Both the position numbers and the translations under genes were made by a program. Below, in pieces: positions 48,887-61,764 of a stretch of DNA of 64,000 bases (positions are counted from its first letter, which is position 1; each line of letters starts with the position of its first letter). The stretch lies in NCBI RefSeq assembly GCF_000189635.1, contig NW_002476218.1, forward strand, positions 372,001-436,000. Direction: 5' to 3'. The notes beneath the pieces are model-generated. The model saw only the letters and a list, made by a program, of their open reading frames with translations. It was not told where the DNA came from and did no database searches. The stretch is from Tetrahymena thermophila SB210. Taxonomy: Eukaryota; Ciliophora; Oligohymenophorea; Hymenostomatida; Tetrahymenidae.

Positions 48887-50011
48887 AGTATAAAAATGTT
48901 TAATTTAAACACTTTCCTTTCAAACAAAACCATTTAACCAATTATCAAATATTTAAATAATAAATTTGTAATCTTTTTCTATTTATATTATTTTGTTTGT
49001 ATTTTTTAAAAATAAATTTATTAATTGAATACAAAATTTATCAAAGTTAAAAAATATAAAGAAAAAATACATATTAAATTAATAATTTGTAGTTTAATTT
49101 TTATATAAATTTTACCTTTATTATTAATTCACTATTTTTTTTAAATTAAAGTAAAAATTTTATGCTATTTAAATTTTATGATTATTTTTAATTTATTTTA
49201 AATTTTATTTGTTCAAAAGATAAAATTTTAATTGATTTATTTTTAAAAATTATTTATTTAAATATTTTTAATATAATTTTGAATAAATAATATTTACTTT
49301 TATTATATTTTTATCTTTTATTAGTGATTTAAATTAATTTTATCTTTGTAATTGAAAGATTTAATTAAAATAATTTTTATTTAGATTGTTTAGTTATTTT
49401 ATTATCTAAATACTCATTTTACAACAAAAATTAATCCTAGTAATATTAAAATAAATGCATGTACTTATTAAATTATTAACGATAAATTTTTAATTAAACT
49501 ATATTTAGTTTTTGAGGTGATAATTATGCTCGAAAATAGCTTTGAAAGCAATTATTTCAACATTCTAGAGAAATATCTATGAAATTAAATAATATTTTGA
49601 GCTAACTATCAAAAAAAAAAACTAAATTAAATTACATATAAATCTTTACTCTTAAATAATTTGCAAATTTATTATACTTTTAAATTATTTATTAGTTAAG
49701 AAGATAATTTTTAATTTGCTTTTTATCGGTAGTAATTAAAGTAGTTTTAATTGGTTAATGAATAAAATATACTAAAATACTTTTTAAATATATTTAGTTT
49801 TTTTGATTTATTTGTTTTGTTTAATGTACTTTTTTTGGTTAAAAATATTTTTTTCTTCTTTTTATATTTTTAAGATATTATTTCTCAAAATTTTAAATAT
49901 GATAATAATGATTATTTATTTATTTACTTATTTATTATTATTTTTAGTATTTTTATTTGATTAATTATTTTTATTTATGAATTTTTTTTAAAAGCTTTTT
50001 TTCTTTTATTC
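48887..50011. other. Convergent intergenic region
   Basis: About 1.1 kb of extreme A/T between 3' ends. Nothing else seen. Confidence 0.7.
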
Positions 50012-53000
50012 TCATTCATATATTTTACTTTATTCACTATTTTAAGAGTATTGACTATTACTAGACTGCTTTCTATCAGCATGTTTTGTATCAGTAGTAG
50101 AAGAGCTTTCTTTTCTTATTTTTTTAGCTAAGTCTTGCAGCTTTATCATACTTTGAACCATTGTATCGTCATCACGCTCATTGATGAATCTACTGAAAAA
50201 GTGCACAGCTTCAGAGTTTTACAAGTTGAAGGTAAATGTGATTAAAGTGTTTACATTTTATTCTTAAATTATGGGTTAGTTTCTTGGTATAGCTTATTCT
50301 TATTCAGGATCTATTAAAATTGAATCCTCTAATTCAGTGTTCTGAATATCATCACTGAACTTCTTTAAATTCTAAGATTTTGCTGAATTTATAAAATTAA
50401 TACTGCATCCGCTAGCATCTGAAAGAGAACTAGGTTCTTTTTATCTTTTGTCATCATACTAGTCTTTATTCTGACCATAATTATTCAAGCCAATGTACTG
50501 AGTAAACAACTAATTTGGAGTTATCTATTTGCTTAACTGCTACTCTGATAAATTTTAAGATTAGCTCATATGACTTTTTTATAAGACATTATTGTATTCT
50601 TCTGAGTCATCATTTTCACTTTCTCTTTCAATAATTTCTTTCTTACTTAGCTTCGAATTACTTTTTTTTCTCTAGCTAAAATTACTCTGCTCTAAATAAG
50701 AATTATTTTGTTAATGAAGTGTATTTGGGAGAGTTTCTTATCCATCATTCTATTAATTTTATTTAGCATCTTGTATAGCCTTAGATTCTTCCAAGCTAAG
50801 TAAGCCAGAATGAATTTTATTCTTTTGTTCCTCTTTTTATTGTGAATTTATTTTGGTTATTTAAAAAAATTCTTTTTCTGATTTTTCATCACAACTACTG
50901 CTATCATCTCTATTACAATCTTCCTCTTCTTAAATATATTCATTAAATTTCATTCCTGAGTTTGAAATATCTGCAAGCTTATTTAAATCATCTGAGGAAT
51001 TACTTTATCCGCTTTTTGATAGCTAGTCTGAAGATTAAACTAAGTCTTTTCCTGAAAAAAACTTGCCTAATTTTGGTAAATTATTATTGATGTTACTGTT
51101 GTTACTAAAAGTGAACACTTTTAATTTTTCTTTAACATCATAAGGCGATGCCTAAATAGAACTTTGAGATTGTATAGAAGAAGTCATGTTCCCACTATCA
51201 ATTTACTTAATAAATACTAAGCATTCCCATTTTCCAATCATATTATTTTTGTTTTTATCAATAAAATCATAGCAGTGATCTTTAGGATCATAAGAAGTTC
51301 TTGTTATGTATATTCTTTTATTTTCTATCTCTGTTTTTCTTTCAGAATAGAACGATATTCTATGATTAAAATTATATCTATAAGTTTCACACACGTAGTC
51401 ATGAATAGACTGTACTCCATATTTTTCTTTCTTTTTAGTTGGACTGCTCTTTTCTTAATTAGATCCTGGAGATGGCAGAGTATAGCAATCTAGAAGCTTT
51501 ACATGTAAATAAAAATAATTATATAAATGCCTTTTTAATTTATCAAATAAATTCTTTTATTTCATTTGAAGTAAAAAATAATAATAAATTGAATAAAGGA
51601 AATTTACTAATGTATCCCATTAGTTGCGTTATGTGACTATTAAGTCAAGGCATTCTTTGGGATTAACAGGCAAGACAACACTCATTTTTATGTACTAAAT
51701 TGGAAATGCGTGCTAAAGAATAATTTATCTTTCTTTAAGGTGATAAACAGTTTTCCACTAAATAAACTAATCCTCAAGGACATCTTTAATATTTTTTGTG
51801 TTAAAGTAGTTTTTATCTTCTTCTTTTTAATAAATTTAGAAAAATTTTCAGACTTATAAAAACCGAGTGAATTTTATTTCAATTTGAAATATTTTTTTTT
51901 ATAATTTACCACAATCTAAATAGCTAAAACTCAAGTAATTTGATTAGCTAAATCTATTAGTAGAAGGTTCATTTTCAAATTTATGTAAATGACAACTACT
52001 TTAGACTTTTTTTAAGGTAAGGTGCTTACTTGACATAAAATTCTCTATTTCATTTATGGTTTTACCTTTCATTTACTTAGTTTTTTTTATTTAATATTTT
52101 AAAAATTAGCTTCATTTTTAGAGTCAAGAAAAAATTTACAAGAATCTTTCTTGTTTGTAAAAGGTATTTGACATCTTAAGTACCATACATTCTTTTCATT
52201 CCCTCCAAGTATTTTGAAATTAATTTAAGTGCTGGTTATTTGCAAGATTTTTCACTTAAAATATGCTATTCTGTAATAAAATAAATTAATAAATCAATAA
52301 ACGTAAAAATTTCATATTTTAATAAAGCGTTTTCATTTTTCACGCTCATTATTTTTACCTAAATTGATAGTTTTTATGTTTGCAACACTTATTTCTTAAA
52401 ATATTTTAGTAAATAGCTCATAGCCTTTGTTGTTATATTTGAAAAATTTGTTAGATAGGGATTTTAATTCATAATTTAATAAATATTTACTTTAATTTTT
52501 CATGCATTCCATAATATTATTAAGAATTTCTAGGTTTTTACCACAATTAATGTGCTATAAAGATTATTCATTAGTTTAAGGATCAGTGTAGATATCTAAC
52601 TGACCACATAACTACAATAGCCCTTTAAAGTTTTTATTGCTACTAGAATAGGTACCCTTATTTTTAATTTTAATAATGTGTAATGTAAAACATGAATGAT
52701 TAAAATTATAAAACTAAATTTAGAAATTAATTTGGTTTACTTCCATAATTAATTTGATTAAGTCGTAATCTGTGATAGGATTGTTCATAGATATCATGTC
52801 TCCGATATTTCTTTTATATATAAGTTAATTAAAGAAATAGTAATGAAAGATACTCAATAAATTTTATATCTTTTACAATAAATCCGAATTAATAAAATTA
52901 ATTTTTGTATTATTTGATTGATTGATTGATTGATTAATTAATTACGCGATAGCTAGTATTATAAATCAAAAATATTATACACTATCGTAAAATATCTTTT

Positions 53001-54210
53001 TGGGAAATTTTAATTTCAATTCTATTTATTTATTTAATTCATAAACCTAATTATTACTATAAAGTCTTGTTTAAATTGTCTTTGTTTGTTTGGGCCTCTT
53101 TGAGGAGCTCTAAAATCTTTTTTTCATGGGACACATTTGTTTAGTAATCTATAATTTTTTCTACAGAATCTGCTTAGTTTTCTTAGCTAGGACTTTCTAA
53201 GAGGATCTTAAACTCCTAAAATTTTTCTATTTTAAATAGATTTTAAATTAAAAAAAACACTTGTTTAATGAATAATTTAGACATAATTGATTTTTCTAGC
53301 TTTTCTAAGTTGCTAGCTAAATGATTAGAGTATATGATCAGAAATATTACCACAAATAAATTAATAAATACTTTCAATTTCTTTTTTTAAATTCAATCAA
53401 ACAATGAAGTTAGTTAGTTACCTAGTATCTGGAGAAATTAAAGAAAAGGATAGACTGTTTAACCTCTATTAATCTCATCAAAAAAGTAGTTTATAAACTC
53501 TTATTAATATTTAATAAAATGCAACATTTTTAATGAGCTTGAATGAGATAAAATAGAAAAATTTTAAATACCTTGCAATTAGTTCTTTCGTTTTAATATA
53601 TTCTCTTAACTGAATCTATTAAATATTATTTTTTCTAGCAAAGGTGCATTTTTATAAGTCTCTACTAGCTATTATTTTAAAGAATAGAAAAATTAAATGA
53701 AAAGTCTTAGTGATATGTATCAGTTTTCAAATTTTTTAATCTTCTTTGCAGAGCAGACAATATTTTTTGAATTTTTAATTAGAAATTACCTTTCTTTGCA
53801 ATTCCTTGAACTCGCTAAATCTTTTTTCAATAGTATAACTCTATACCCTAGTTGTTACCTTTATTTTGTAAACCTATTAATTTATAAGAGTTATATTATA
53901 AACAATCTTGAATATATTGACTTTTTTTTAATCAATAACTTAATTTAATCGCATTAAGCAAGCTTAACATGTAGTAACTTTTATTTAATATAATCAAAAT
54001 AAGATTTATTACTGTATATTACTTCTTTGAATCCCTTTAAATATCTTTAGTGTCATATATTTCTACTTAAACAATCAATTTTTTACTTATTATACTTTGA
54101 TAAAATTTTTCATCTTCTTCAGAGAGAATGAATGGAGAGGACTACTTAAACGCTTCGAAAATATCTGCTTTCTAAAGTTATAACTATGCCTCTTTTTCTT
54201 AAATATTCAT
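50012..54210 (-). CDS. PX-domain protein with probable START lipid-binding domain
   Basis: Start at complement 54208-54210 gives MNIQEKEAQLQLQKADIFEA, followed by a PX domain assembled from several short exons: LIVQVEIYDTKDI, YKIKVTTRVQSYTIEKRFSE (the PX strand and the R-(Y/F)-S-E-F phosphoinositide motif), then NRFSQENILKRKNQLQEF and YPFLQFLQILG. PX domains bind phosphoinositides, usually PI3P on endosomes. A helical middle section (52320-52680) follows. At 52200-51100 is a START-like region: WYLRCQIPFTNKKDSCKFFL, FIQWKTVYHLK, KMSVVLPVNPKECLDLIVTQ then RNQWDTL, YRYNFNHRISFYSERK, KRIYITRTSYDPKDHC. The C-terminus is Ser/Gln/Asn-rich, then FTFNLQNSEAVHFFSRFINE and a charged end, with TGA at complement 50012-50014. 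Exon joins are numerous and only partly verified. PX is confident; START is a pattern-level call. Confidence 0.7.
52915..52935. repeat. (GATT)n microsatellite in an intron
   Basis: About five tandem GATT units within an intron of the PX-START gene. Confidence 0.85.
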
Positions 54211-56660
54211 AGTTAATTTACTTGAAGTAAAATCCAAGATATTGTTTCTTAAATCGTACTCTAGATTGCTGTTTAATATTAATTAATTTATTGATTGTTT
54301 GTAAATATCTAAGATTAATTCAATTTATTTTTTATCTTATCCCTTCCTCGCAAATTTCGTATAAAAAAACTCAATTTTTTATATAATAAATATGTTTAAT
54401 GTACTCTCTGTCTTTTATATAAGAAATTGGCAAAACTAAAGGCGCAATAAATTAATATAAATAACACAATTAATAAATTTTGTTTCTTTACTTGCTTTTC
54501 TTGTTATTTAATTAATTTTTTTAGAATATTTTTTTCATTATTTATCAATAGCTCTCTCTCATTATAATCTTAAAGGGTTCATCTTTAATACTAAATTTTA
54601 TCAATCAACCAATTAATTAATAATTTGTATAAAATTAATATTATCCTCATCTAAAATTTAAACAAATGATATTAATCAAAAGTATTATAAAGAAGTAGAG
54701 CTAATTAATTTGCTAGCTTAGCAAAAAATTAATTTTTCTAAGTATTCAATATAAAAATAAACATTATCTTTTTTAGAAGTAAACAATTTTTAAATGGTTA
54801 GCTATTATAATCAGTATTATATTTGAAATCTAAAATTTATATAAAAGCTAACTGATTCAATAAAACAATAATTTATATGCCTTAATATAATATTTCTTAA
54901 TATATTAAATACCATCAAAACTTTAAAAATAAATTTAATATTTTTATTTTTTATAAAGTTTTGATAAATTCATTTATCCATTTTTAAATTTAATTTGCAA
55001 AAAATAAATTTTAAAAATAAAAAGTGTAATTTAGAAGTTTTTTACTTAGAACATTCCTAAACATAAACTCTTTAGATTTAGAAACTGTAAGCTCATTCTT
55101 TTTCTGAATTTATGAAATAATTGTAAATATTAATATTTAGATTTTTAAAATAAAAAAAAAGTAAAACTTATTAATTCTTAATAATATATTATTTAAATTT
55201 ATGATGATAAAGTTTTCAAAAAAAACATTAAATTTATAATTATAATCATAAACGATGCATATTAATAAATAGCTTAAGATTTTAAGTAAAAAGCTATTTC
55301 GTATAGAAGTAATTATTAAAAAATAAAATAAAATAATTGTTTTATTATTTAAATTAAGAAAAATTTTGTAATTAGAACCAACTTTTAGACAGATATTTTA
55401 TTCATCTATTTTCTTAGAACAATTATTATATTATTAAAAATTTCAGGCTTTTTTTTAATTAATGATTATTTTTTTTTAGAAGTAATAATGAAGTAAAATA
55501 ATGAAATCTTTTTTTCATAGATTGAATTATTTCTTGATAATTATATAAATTCAATTAGATATTTTAACTATAAACATTTTTCATGCTTTTTTGATTAACT
55601 TATTATTAGAATAAATTATTTAGTAAAATCATAAAATGTTTATATCTCTTAATATAGTATTTTTTAGATTAAATTTTTATTTCTGGTATTAATTTACTTT
55701 TTGATTGTTTCATTTCATGAAAAATTAATTGTTTATGATCTTTATTGAAAACATAATCTAATAAATTTATTTTTTTAGTATTTATTTTTAAGTAAAATCA
55801 TAAAGTAAGTGTTTATAAATTTTAGATTTTTTAATTAATGATTGTTTTTTTTAGATATAATAATGAAGTAAAATAATGAAATCTTTTTTTAATAGATTGA
55901 ATTATTTCTTGATAATTATATAAATTCAATTAGATATTTCATCTTTTAACATTTTTTATGCTTTTTTGATCAGCTTATTATTAGAATAAATTATTTAGTA
56001 AAATCATAAAACGTTTTTATATTTTAATATAGTATTTTTAGATGATATTTTAATTTTGGCATAAATTTTCTTTTTGATTGTTTCATTTCATGAAAAATCA
56101 ATTGTTTATGATCTTTATATGATACCTATTCTAATTAGTTTATTTTTTTAGTATTAACTTTTAAGTAATATCATAAATTAAGTGATTATAAATTTTAAAT
56201 CCTATTTATAGATTATTTCCTGTATAAATATTTTAGATTGAACCAATAAATGATAATCATTAAAATTCTATAAAATTTTCTATGGATAAACAAAAATTTT
56301 TGTATTTTTGTGTTTATTTTTTGCTTTTTACTTTTAAAAATTAATTTTATATTCAGTATGAAATAAAAAATATTTTAATTTGCTTTATCATTTTTTGAAT
56401 AAATAAATTATTTTTTTTAATTATTAGTTTTTTAATTTTTTTAAAAATAGCACACTTTTTTATTCAAAAAAACTTTAATCACATTACTTCTGTCTGTCTA
56501 TCTTTGATTTGCTTACTAATTAAGTAAATATCTATAACTTTATTTTTGCAATTAATATTTACAGACTAGCAAGAAAAACAAATATTTAATTCCTAGCTCA
56601 TTTTATTAATGACACTCAGTAATTAATGAATAATTAATTTTTTCTAGCTTGTCTTTAAAA
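54211..56660. other. Large divergent intergenic region
   Basis: About 2.4 kb of A/T-rich DNA. It contains two copies of a 375-bp repeat (listed separately). The part nearest 54211 must hold the promoter of the PX-START gene. No gene seen. Confidence 0.65.
55440..56195. repeat. Tandem direct repeat, two copies of about 375 bp
   Basis: The blocks AATTAATGATT, TAATAATGAAGTAAAATAAT, TAGATTGAATTATTTCTTGA, CTTATTATTAGAATAAATTA, TTTCATTTCATGAAAAAT and GTTTATGATCTTTAT recur in the same order with a 375-bp offset (for example ATTGAATTATTTC at 55521 and 55896). Identity is high but not perfect. It is non-coding and its role is unknown. Confidence 0.85.
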
Positions 56661-56977
56661 ATGGCTCCGTATTATTAAATATATGAAGTAGAAATAAAAA
56701 ATTTAGAAAATCTAATAGAAGATTTTTAATTCTAAAATGTCCACAGAAATATTTAGAAAAATAACAACTATATCACTACTTTAATTAAATAAGTAAAATA
56801 ATCAATCAATATTTTCAGAATCTATGCATATTTCGAATTAATTGGATGCATCTGATATCTCCTTAGACCTGTAGTGATGGAATATTTGTTCATAATCGAA
56901 TCTTTTATAAGGTAAGTAATCTTTCCCTTTCTAGTAAAACCCCCTTCATAAATACGTCAGCAAAGTCCAAGATATGA
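56661..56977 (+). CDS. Possible small hypothetical gene
   Basis: ATG 56661 opens a hydrophilic frame (MAPYYQIYEVEIKNLENLIE). A 26-base GTAAAATAAT..TTTTCAG segment near 56790-56817 could be an intron. Spliced, the frame continues with LCIFRINWMHLISPQTCSDG to TGA 56975-56977; unspliced it stops near 56850. It lies about 100 bases upstream of the dioxygenase start and might instead be its upstream region. I do not recognise it. Confidence 0.35.
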
Positions 56978-57073
56978 GAAATAATTTATATAATAAGATC
57001 AAATTTGATAAAAGAAATCAAACAAAAAGTAAACATAAAATAAATAAACAAATAAAAACATCACCAAACAAAA

Positions 57074-58724
57074 ATGGAAACAAAGCTTAAACCTACCAGA
57101 GACTTTACTGACCTCAAATATGGAGAAGGTTTCGGAAACCATTTCTGCACAGAAGCACTTCCTGGTGCTTTACCTAAGGGATAGAACAGTCCTTAATAGT
57201 GTCCTTACAACCTTGTTGCTGAATAATTCAGTGGCACTGCTTTTACTGTTCCTCGTGCTTCCAATCAAAGAACTTGGCTTTACAAGATCAAGCCTTCTGT
57301 CTGCCACACTCCCTTCAAGCCTTGCGACCCAACCAAATACAAATATATCAAAAATAATTTCCTCAATGCTGAAGAAATGCACACAACTCCTAATCAATTA
57401 AGATGGAAGCCTCTCCCCTATAATAAAGCTGAACCTAAAGATTGGGTTGAATCACTTGTTACAGTAGCAGGTGCTGGAGATCCTTAAATTAAATAAGGTA
57501 TTGCTATCTACCTTTACTCTGCTAACAAGAATATGGGTAACACTGTCTTCTACAATTCAGATGGTGACTTTTTAGTTGTTCCCTAAGAAGGTACTCTTTT
57601 CATTACTACTGAATTAGGTAAAATGACAGTTGGTCCTCGTGAAATTTGCGTTCTTCCAAGAGGTCTTAAGTTCTCTATTGATCTAGAATAAGAATCTCGT
57701 GGATACGTTTGTGAAGTCTTCAAGGGTCACTTTAAAATTCCTGATTTAGGTAAAAACTTTTAGAATTTAGAATATTTTAAAACATTTTTGATTGCATCCA
57801 AAGATTTAAAAAAAGTAAAAAATAGCAAATATGTTTTTAAGCAAAGCAAAAACTCTAAAAATAGAAAAACAAGCTTTCTCTTAATTAGAGTTATTAGTAA
57901 ATAAATACAAAGATGGAATTAGTATAGCTCTAAAACAAATTCATTTTTTATTAGTTTAAAAATTTTGAGTAAAAACAACAACTGATTTTATGAGAAATAT
58001 TAAATTTTTTTAAAATTGCTGGACATTAATTATAAAATATGTAAAATAAATAGGTCCCATCGGAGCTAATGGTTTGGCTAATCCTAGAGATTTCTAAGCT
58101 CCTGTAGCTTGGTATGAAAATGTAGAAGCTGATTTTACTTTACTCAACAAATTCTAAGGTAAAATGTTCTAAAGCACTACTAAAAGTTCTCCTTTCAATG
58201 TAGTTGCTTGGCACGGTAACTATGCTCCTTGCAAGTACAACTTAGATAACTTTAACACAATGAACACTGTTTCTTTTGATCATCCTGATCCTTCTATTTT
58301 TACAGTTCTTACTTGCCCTACTGATGAACCTGGTGTTGCTGTTTGCGACTTCGCTATCTTCCCTCCAAGATGGATGGTTGCTGAACATACTTTCAGACCT
58401 CCCTACTATCACAGAAATATTATGAGTGAATATATGGGTAATATACAAGGTGTCTATGATGCTAAAGAAGGTGGATTTGGACCTGGATGTGGTTCTCTTC
58501 ATAATATAATGACTGCTCATGGTCCTGAAACTGATGTTTTCCACAAAGCTTCTAACTCTGAATTATCACCTGTTAAATATCCTTATGAAAACCTTGCTTT
58601 TATGTTTGAAAGTAGCTATTTCATTAACACTACAAAGTTTGTTATGGACGATGTCGTAAATGTTGATCACGACTACTTCTAATGCTGGTAGAAACTTGAA
58701 GATTTAAAACTTTAAACAAATTGA
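57074..58724 (+). CDS. HGD: Homogentisate 1,2-dioxygenase
   Basis: Opens the homogentisate ring to maleylacetoacetate in phenylalanine/tyrosine catabolism, using Fe(II). Start [20 protein letters not shown], then [20 protein letters not shown], matching the family's YxxGFGN..SE..PGALP..QN.P. The single intron at 57750-58053 joins [17 protein letters not shown] in phase. The metal site is intact: [12 protein letters not shown] carries the Glu ligand and the following Gly, [13 protein letters not shown] carries the second His ligand, and the first His ligand is in FRPPYYHRN. The substrate-side block [20 protein letters not shown] resembles the human MAFMFESSLSLAVTKW. About 448 residues, the same as human HGD (445). 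TGA is 58722-58724. Codon use is more GC-rich than neighbours, as for highly expressed ciliate genes. Confidence 0.97.
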
Positions 58725-59412
58725 AGAGTGAATTAGTGAGTTAATGAATGCTCAAATATTAAATAATTTATTTTTATTTCTTTTACTGTTTTCAAACTTA
58801 TTAATATAATAAATGTATGTGTGTATTTTTAGTAAAATTTAACCTTTACTATTTACTTTTTTATTTCTAGATAATAATTTACTTGAGTTTTTTTACTAAA
58901 TATTTACTCATTTATATAAAGTTCATATTATTTCTAAAAATATCTTTAACAATTCAATGTTTGTTACTAACTATTTTTTTAGAAATTAGAGCAATTAATA
59001 CATTTAATTGGTGATACTTAAAAACTTAAAATAGCAAATATTTCATATGATGTTCAAAACAAAAATTATAAATTTAAAATTATAGAAATAAGTAATAAAA
59101 TGAACATTTTATAATCAAAAGTTAATTGCTTGTTATCAAACATTCTTGATTAGAATTTGGATTTTAGAAACTAAATACTATGAAAAAATACTGAATTTAA
59201 TTTGAAGAAAGTTATGCTTTGTATTTTAATTATAATTTTTTTGGCGTTTAGAAAAACTTTTAATTATTTTTGTTAAAATAATAATAATAATAATCTTAAA
59301 AGCATAATTAGTTAGTTAATTAATAATAAAGCTACTTAAATTATATTATCAAGTCTTAGCCATAAATTTAAAATTAAAGCCGAAGATATATTGTTTGAAT
59401 TCAGCAAAAGAA
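58725..59412. other. Intergenic region
   Basis: AT-rich spacer between tandem genes. Open frames exist but show no coding style. It may contain a 5' exon of the next gene. Confidence 0.55.
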
Positions 59413-60132
59413 ATGGATAAAAAAGTTTGTAATAATTACTATTGGATAACTGAATTTATTTTTATTTATATAAAAAAATAGCTTCAATATGAAATGCAAA
59501 AAGCTGAAAATGAGCAAAATGATATGTTACCATTTATGGATGATGAAGGTGAATTGGCTAAAAAATGTTTAAGCAACATAGATTCTGTATAAAAGTTATA
59601 ATTTAAAAATGAATTTTAACTAATTATTGAGTACTTATCAAAAAAATAGTGGATGAAGGAGGAAGATGTAGAATTTTTTAACAAATGCTTAAAAAAATTA
59701 GGGTTGTGTGAAAGAAAAGGATTAGATGGATAAATAATGCTTTATCCAGTAAAATCAAAAGAACGCAAATTAGAAAAAGAAGAGTTCTAAGAAATGATGA
59801 GTAGATTATATACTGTAAAAACTCACCATAATTAATTTTCTCATGTAACCTCAATAAACGATTACATTATTTTTTATTGAAAAATCTTTAAACATTTTAA
59901 AATAATATGTTAGCAAAAATAGATAACTTATTTATTTATTTAACAAAAAAAGCTTAATAAAGCTGCTATTGAAGAAATCGAAAAACAAAAATAGTCTTCA
60001 AAAAAGATGAATTCAGTATATAAGTAATATAGTAAAAGTGTACAAAATTCAAAAATGAGTAGAGCAAAAGAAGGTAATAATAATATAAGATAAAAATAGT
60101 CAAAACTAGATAACCAATCTGCTCTTTATTGA
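59413..60132 (+). CDS. Small hydrophilic hypothetical protein
   Basis: Coding style is clear from 59482 (LQYEMQKAENEQNDMLPFMD, ECLS-like helix AKKCLSNIDSVQKLQFKNEF, IIEYLSKKQWMKEEDVEFFN, KCLKKLGLCERKGLDGQ). The ATG at 59413 is in phase with this, either read through or with a GTTTGTAATAAT..AAATAG intron removed, so it is the best start I see; an upstream exon is possible. A second intron (about 59851-59951) joins in phase to LNKAAIEEIEKQKQSSKKMN and a Lys/Ser/Gln-rich C-terminus, with TGA at 60130-60132. Mostly helical and charged, without membrane segments or known motifs. Family not recognised. Confidence 0.65.
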
Positions 60133-61312
60133 ATATTTAAATATTTATATAAATTGAATTTGAAAACATTCCATTTTATAGTTTTAAGAATATTTATTAA
60201 ATTTATATTTATTTAGTAAATAGACTTTAATCATAAACCAATTAAAAAAAATATTAATTGAATTTTTTTCAAAAATACTACTTTTTTTCTAACTCTTTAT
60301 CTCTTTTTTAACAAATAATTTTTTTAAAAAATAGCATAAACCTATTTGAAAAAAACTTCAAATATGTTATTAATTTCTACTTAATCTTAAAAAGTTACAA
60401 ATTTCTTTTAATTTTATCAGAAATGTCACTTGGCTATACATTTATATTTTTATTTTTATGATACTAAAATTTTATTTTTATTTCGTGCTTCTTTTCAAAA
60501 ATATCTTCTCTAAGATCAACCCAATAATTATAATGACTAAATTTAATTACATTATAATAAATTTACTTGAGTAAGGATTATAGTCGTTGTTTAAGTTTTT
60601 GTTTTCACTATTCCAATCTTTTATATCAGTCTGAAAATTATATTTTTCCTAAATTAAAATTTATAATTCTAATTAAATTAATTATTTTTTTTTGAAAATA
60701 CTCTTGATTTGCTTTCCAAAATCTTATTTTTACTCACTTTTTTACCATAGAAATAATTCTAAAAGTATTTATTTTTATTTAATCTTGAGTTTTAAACTTA
60801 GAAATAATTTATTATAATAGCTAAAAAACAAATTTTCATAGCTTTTATATGAGAAAAGTTCTTAAGATATGTATGGAAAATGACTTTTTTTAATTAGAAT
60901 TTGAGTAATTTAATATAATATTTTTAAAAATGAATGGTAAGCCATATATATTAAATTTTTTTTTACAATGTAAAAATTTATTGTATCAACAATGTATATT
61001 AAATTTAATATAAAAAAAGAAAATAAAATGAAATTTGTTTAATAATTCATAATAGATATAGACTTAAATTAAAATCTATTTTATTTAATACAGTAATAAA
61101 GATGATAAATTTATTTAGATTTTATAGTTAATTAATTAATTAGTTAGTTATAAATAAATAAGAATAAATAATTTAACATTTTCATTGATTGAATAAATTT
61201 TAGTTTTAAATTTTTTTTAACTATATAATATTTATTGCTTGTTATTTTATAAGACTTTGTTTCATATTTACAATTATTTTAATTTTAAAGCGAATTTGAA
61301 CTAATCCTTCCT
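60133..61312. other. Convergent intergenic region
   Basis: About 1.2 kb of A/T-rich DNA between 3' ends. Nothing seen. Confidence 0.7.
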
Positions 61313-61764
61313 TCATTTCCACTAAATTTATATTAATATAAAATTTAGATTTTAAATTAGCCTTTAAATTAAAAAATATTTACTTGAAGAACATAATTTT
61401 CATTTTTTTATTCATATTTTTCAGCTTCTTGCATTTTCCTTTCTTTGAATTGCATTTCAACTATTCCTTTTTCAGATAAACCTCTATTTTTATTAGCTTA
61501 TTACCTTTATTCTGCAGCTTCAGCAGCTTTTCTTCTTCTTTCATCTTCACTCATCTTTTAATTAGGTTCTGCATTAGCTCCGCCTATTACAATACCATTT
61601 TCTTTCTTTTTCATAATCTTTTTACTATCAATTTTTTAATTTTGCCCTTAGTTATTGTCTTAATGCTCTTTTTATTTTTAATTAATATCGTTAGTATATG
61701 AATCATCGTTATACTTAGGCTATTTTTTACTTGATGGCTTAGATGTAGTGCAACAACTTCCCAT
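61313..61764 (-). CDS. SVIP-like small p97/VCP-interacting protein
   Basis: The start at complement 61762-61764 gives MGSCCTTSKPSSKKQPKYND: Gly2 with Ser/Thr following fits N-myristoylation, and Cys4-Cys5 fits palmitoylation, as in human SVIP (MGLCFPCPGE). In the middle SEDERRRKAAEAAEQRQQAN contains the VCP-interacting motif RX5AAX2R (RRKAAEAAEQR), and the following NKNRGLSEKGIVEMQFKERK parallels the human segment ASRGILDVQSVQEKRKKKEK. The C-terminus passes one intron (61322-61383) to a short Trp-Lys end and TGA, complement 61313-61315; human SVIP also has Trp near its end. SVIP inhibits ER-associated degradation by competing for p97. This one is longer, about 130 residues against 77, because of a Gln/Lys-rich insertion between the lipidation site and the VIM. 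Function is inferred from the motif order. Confidence 0.8.

Noticed and set aside
57170-58544. Minus-strand ORFs opposite the homogentisate dioxygenase exons
   Set aside because: They are antisense shadows. The plus strand encodes a complete conserved enzyme.
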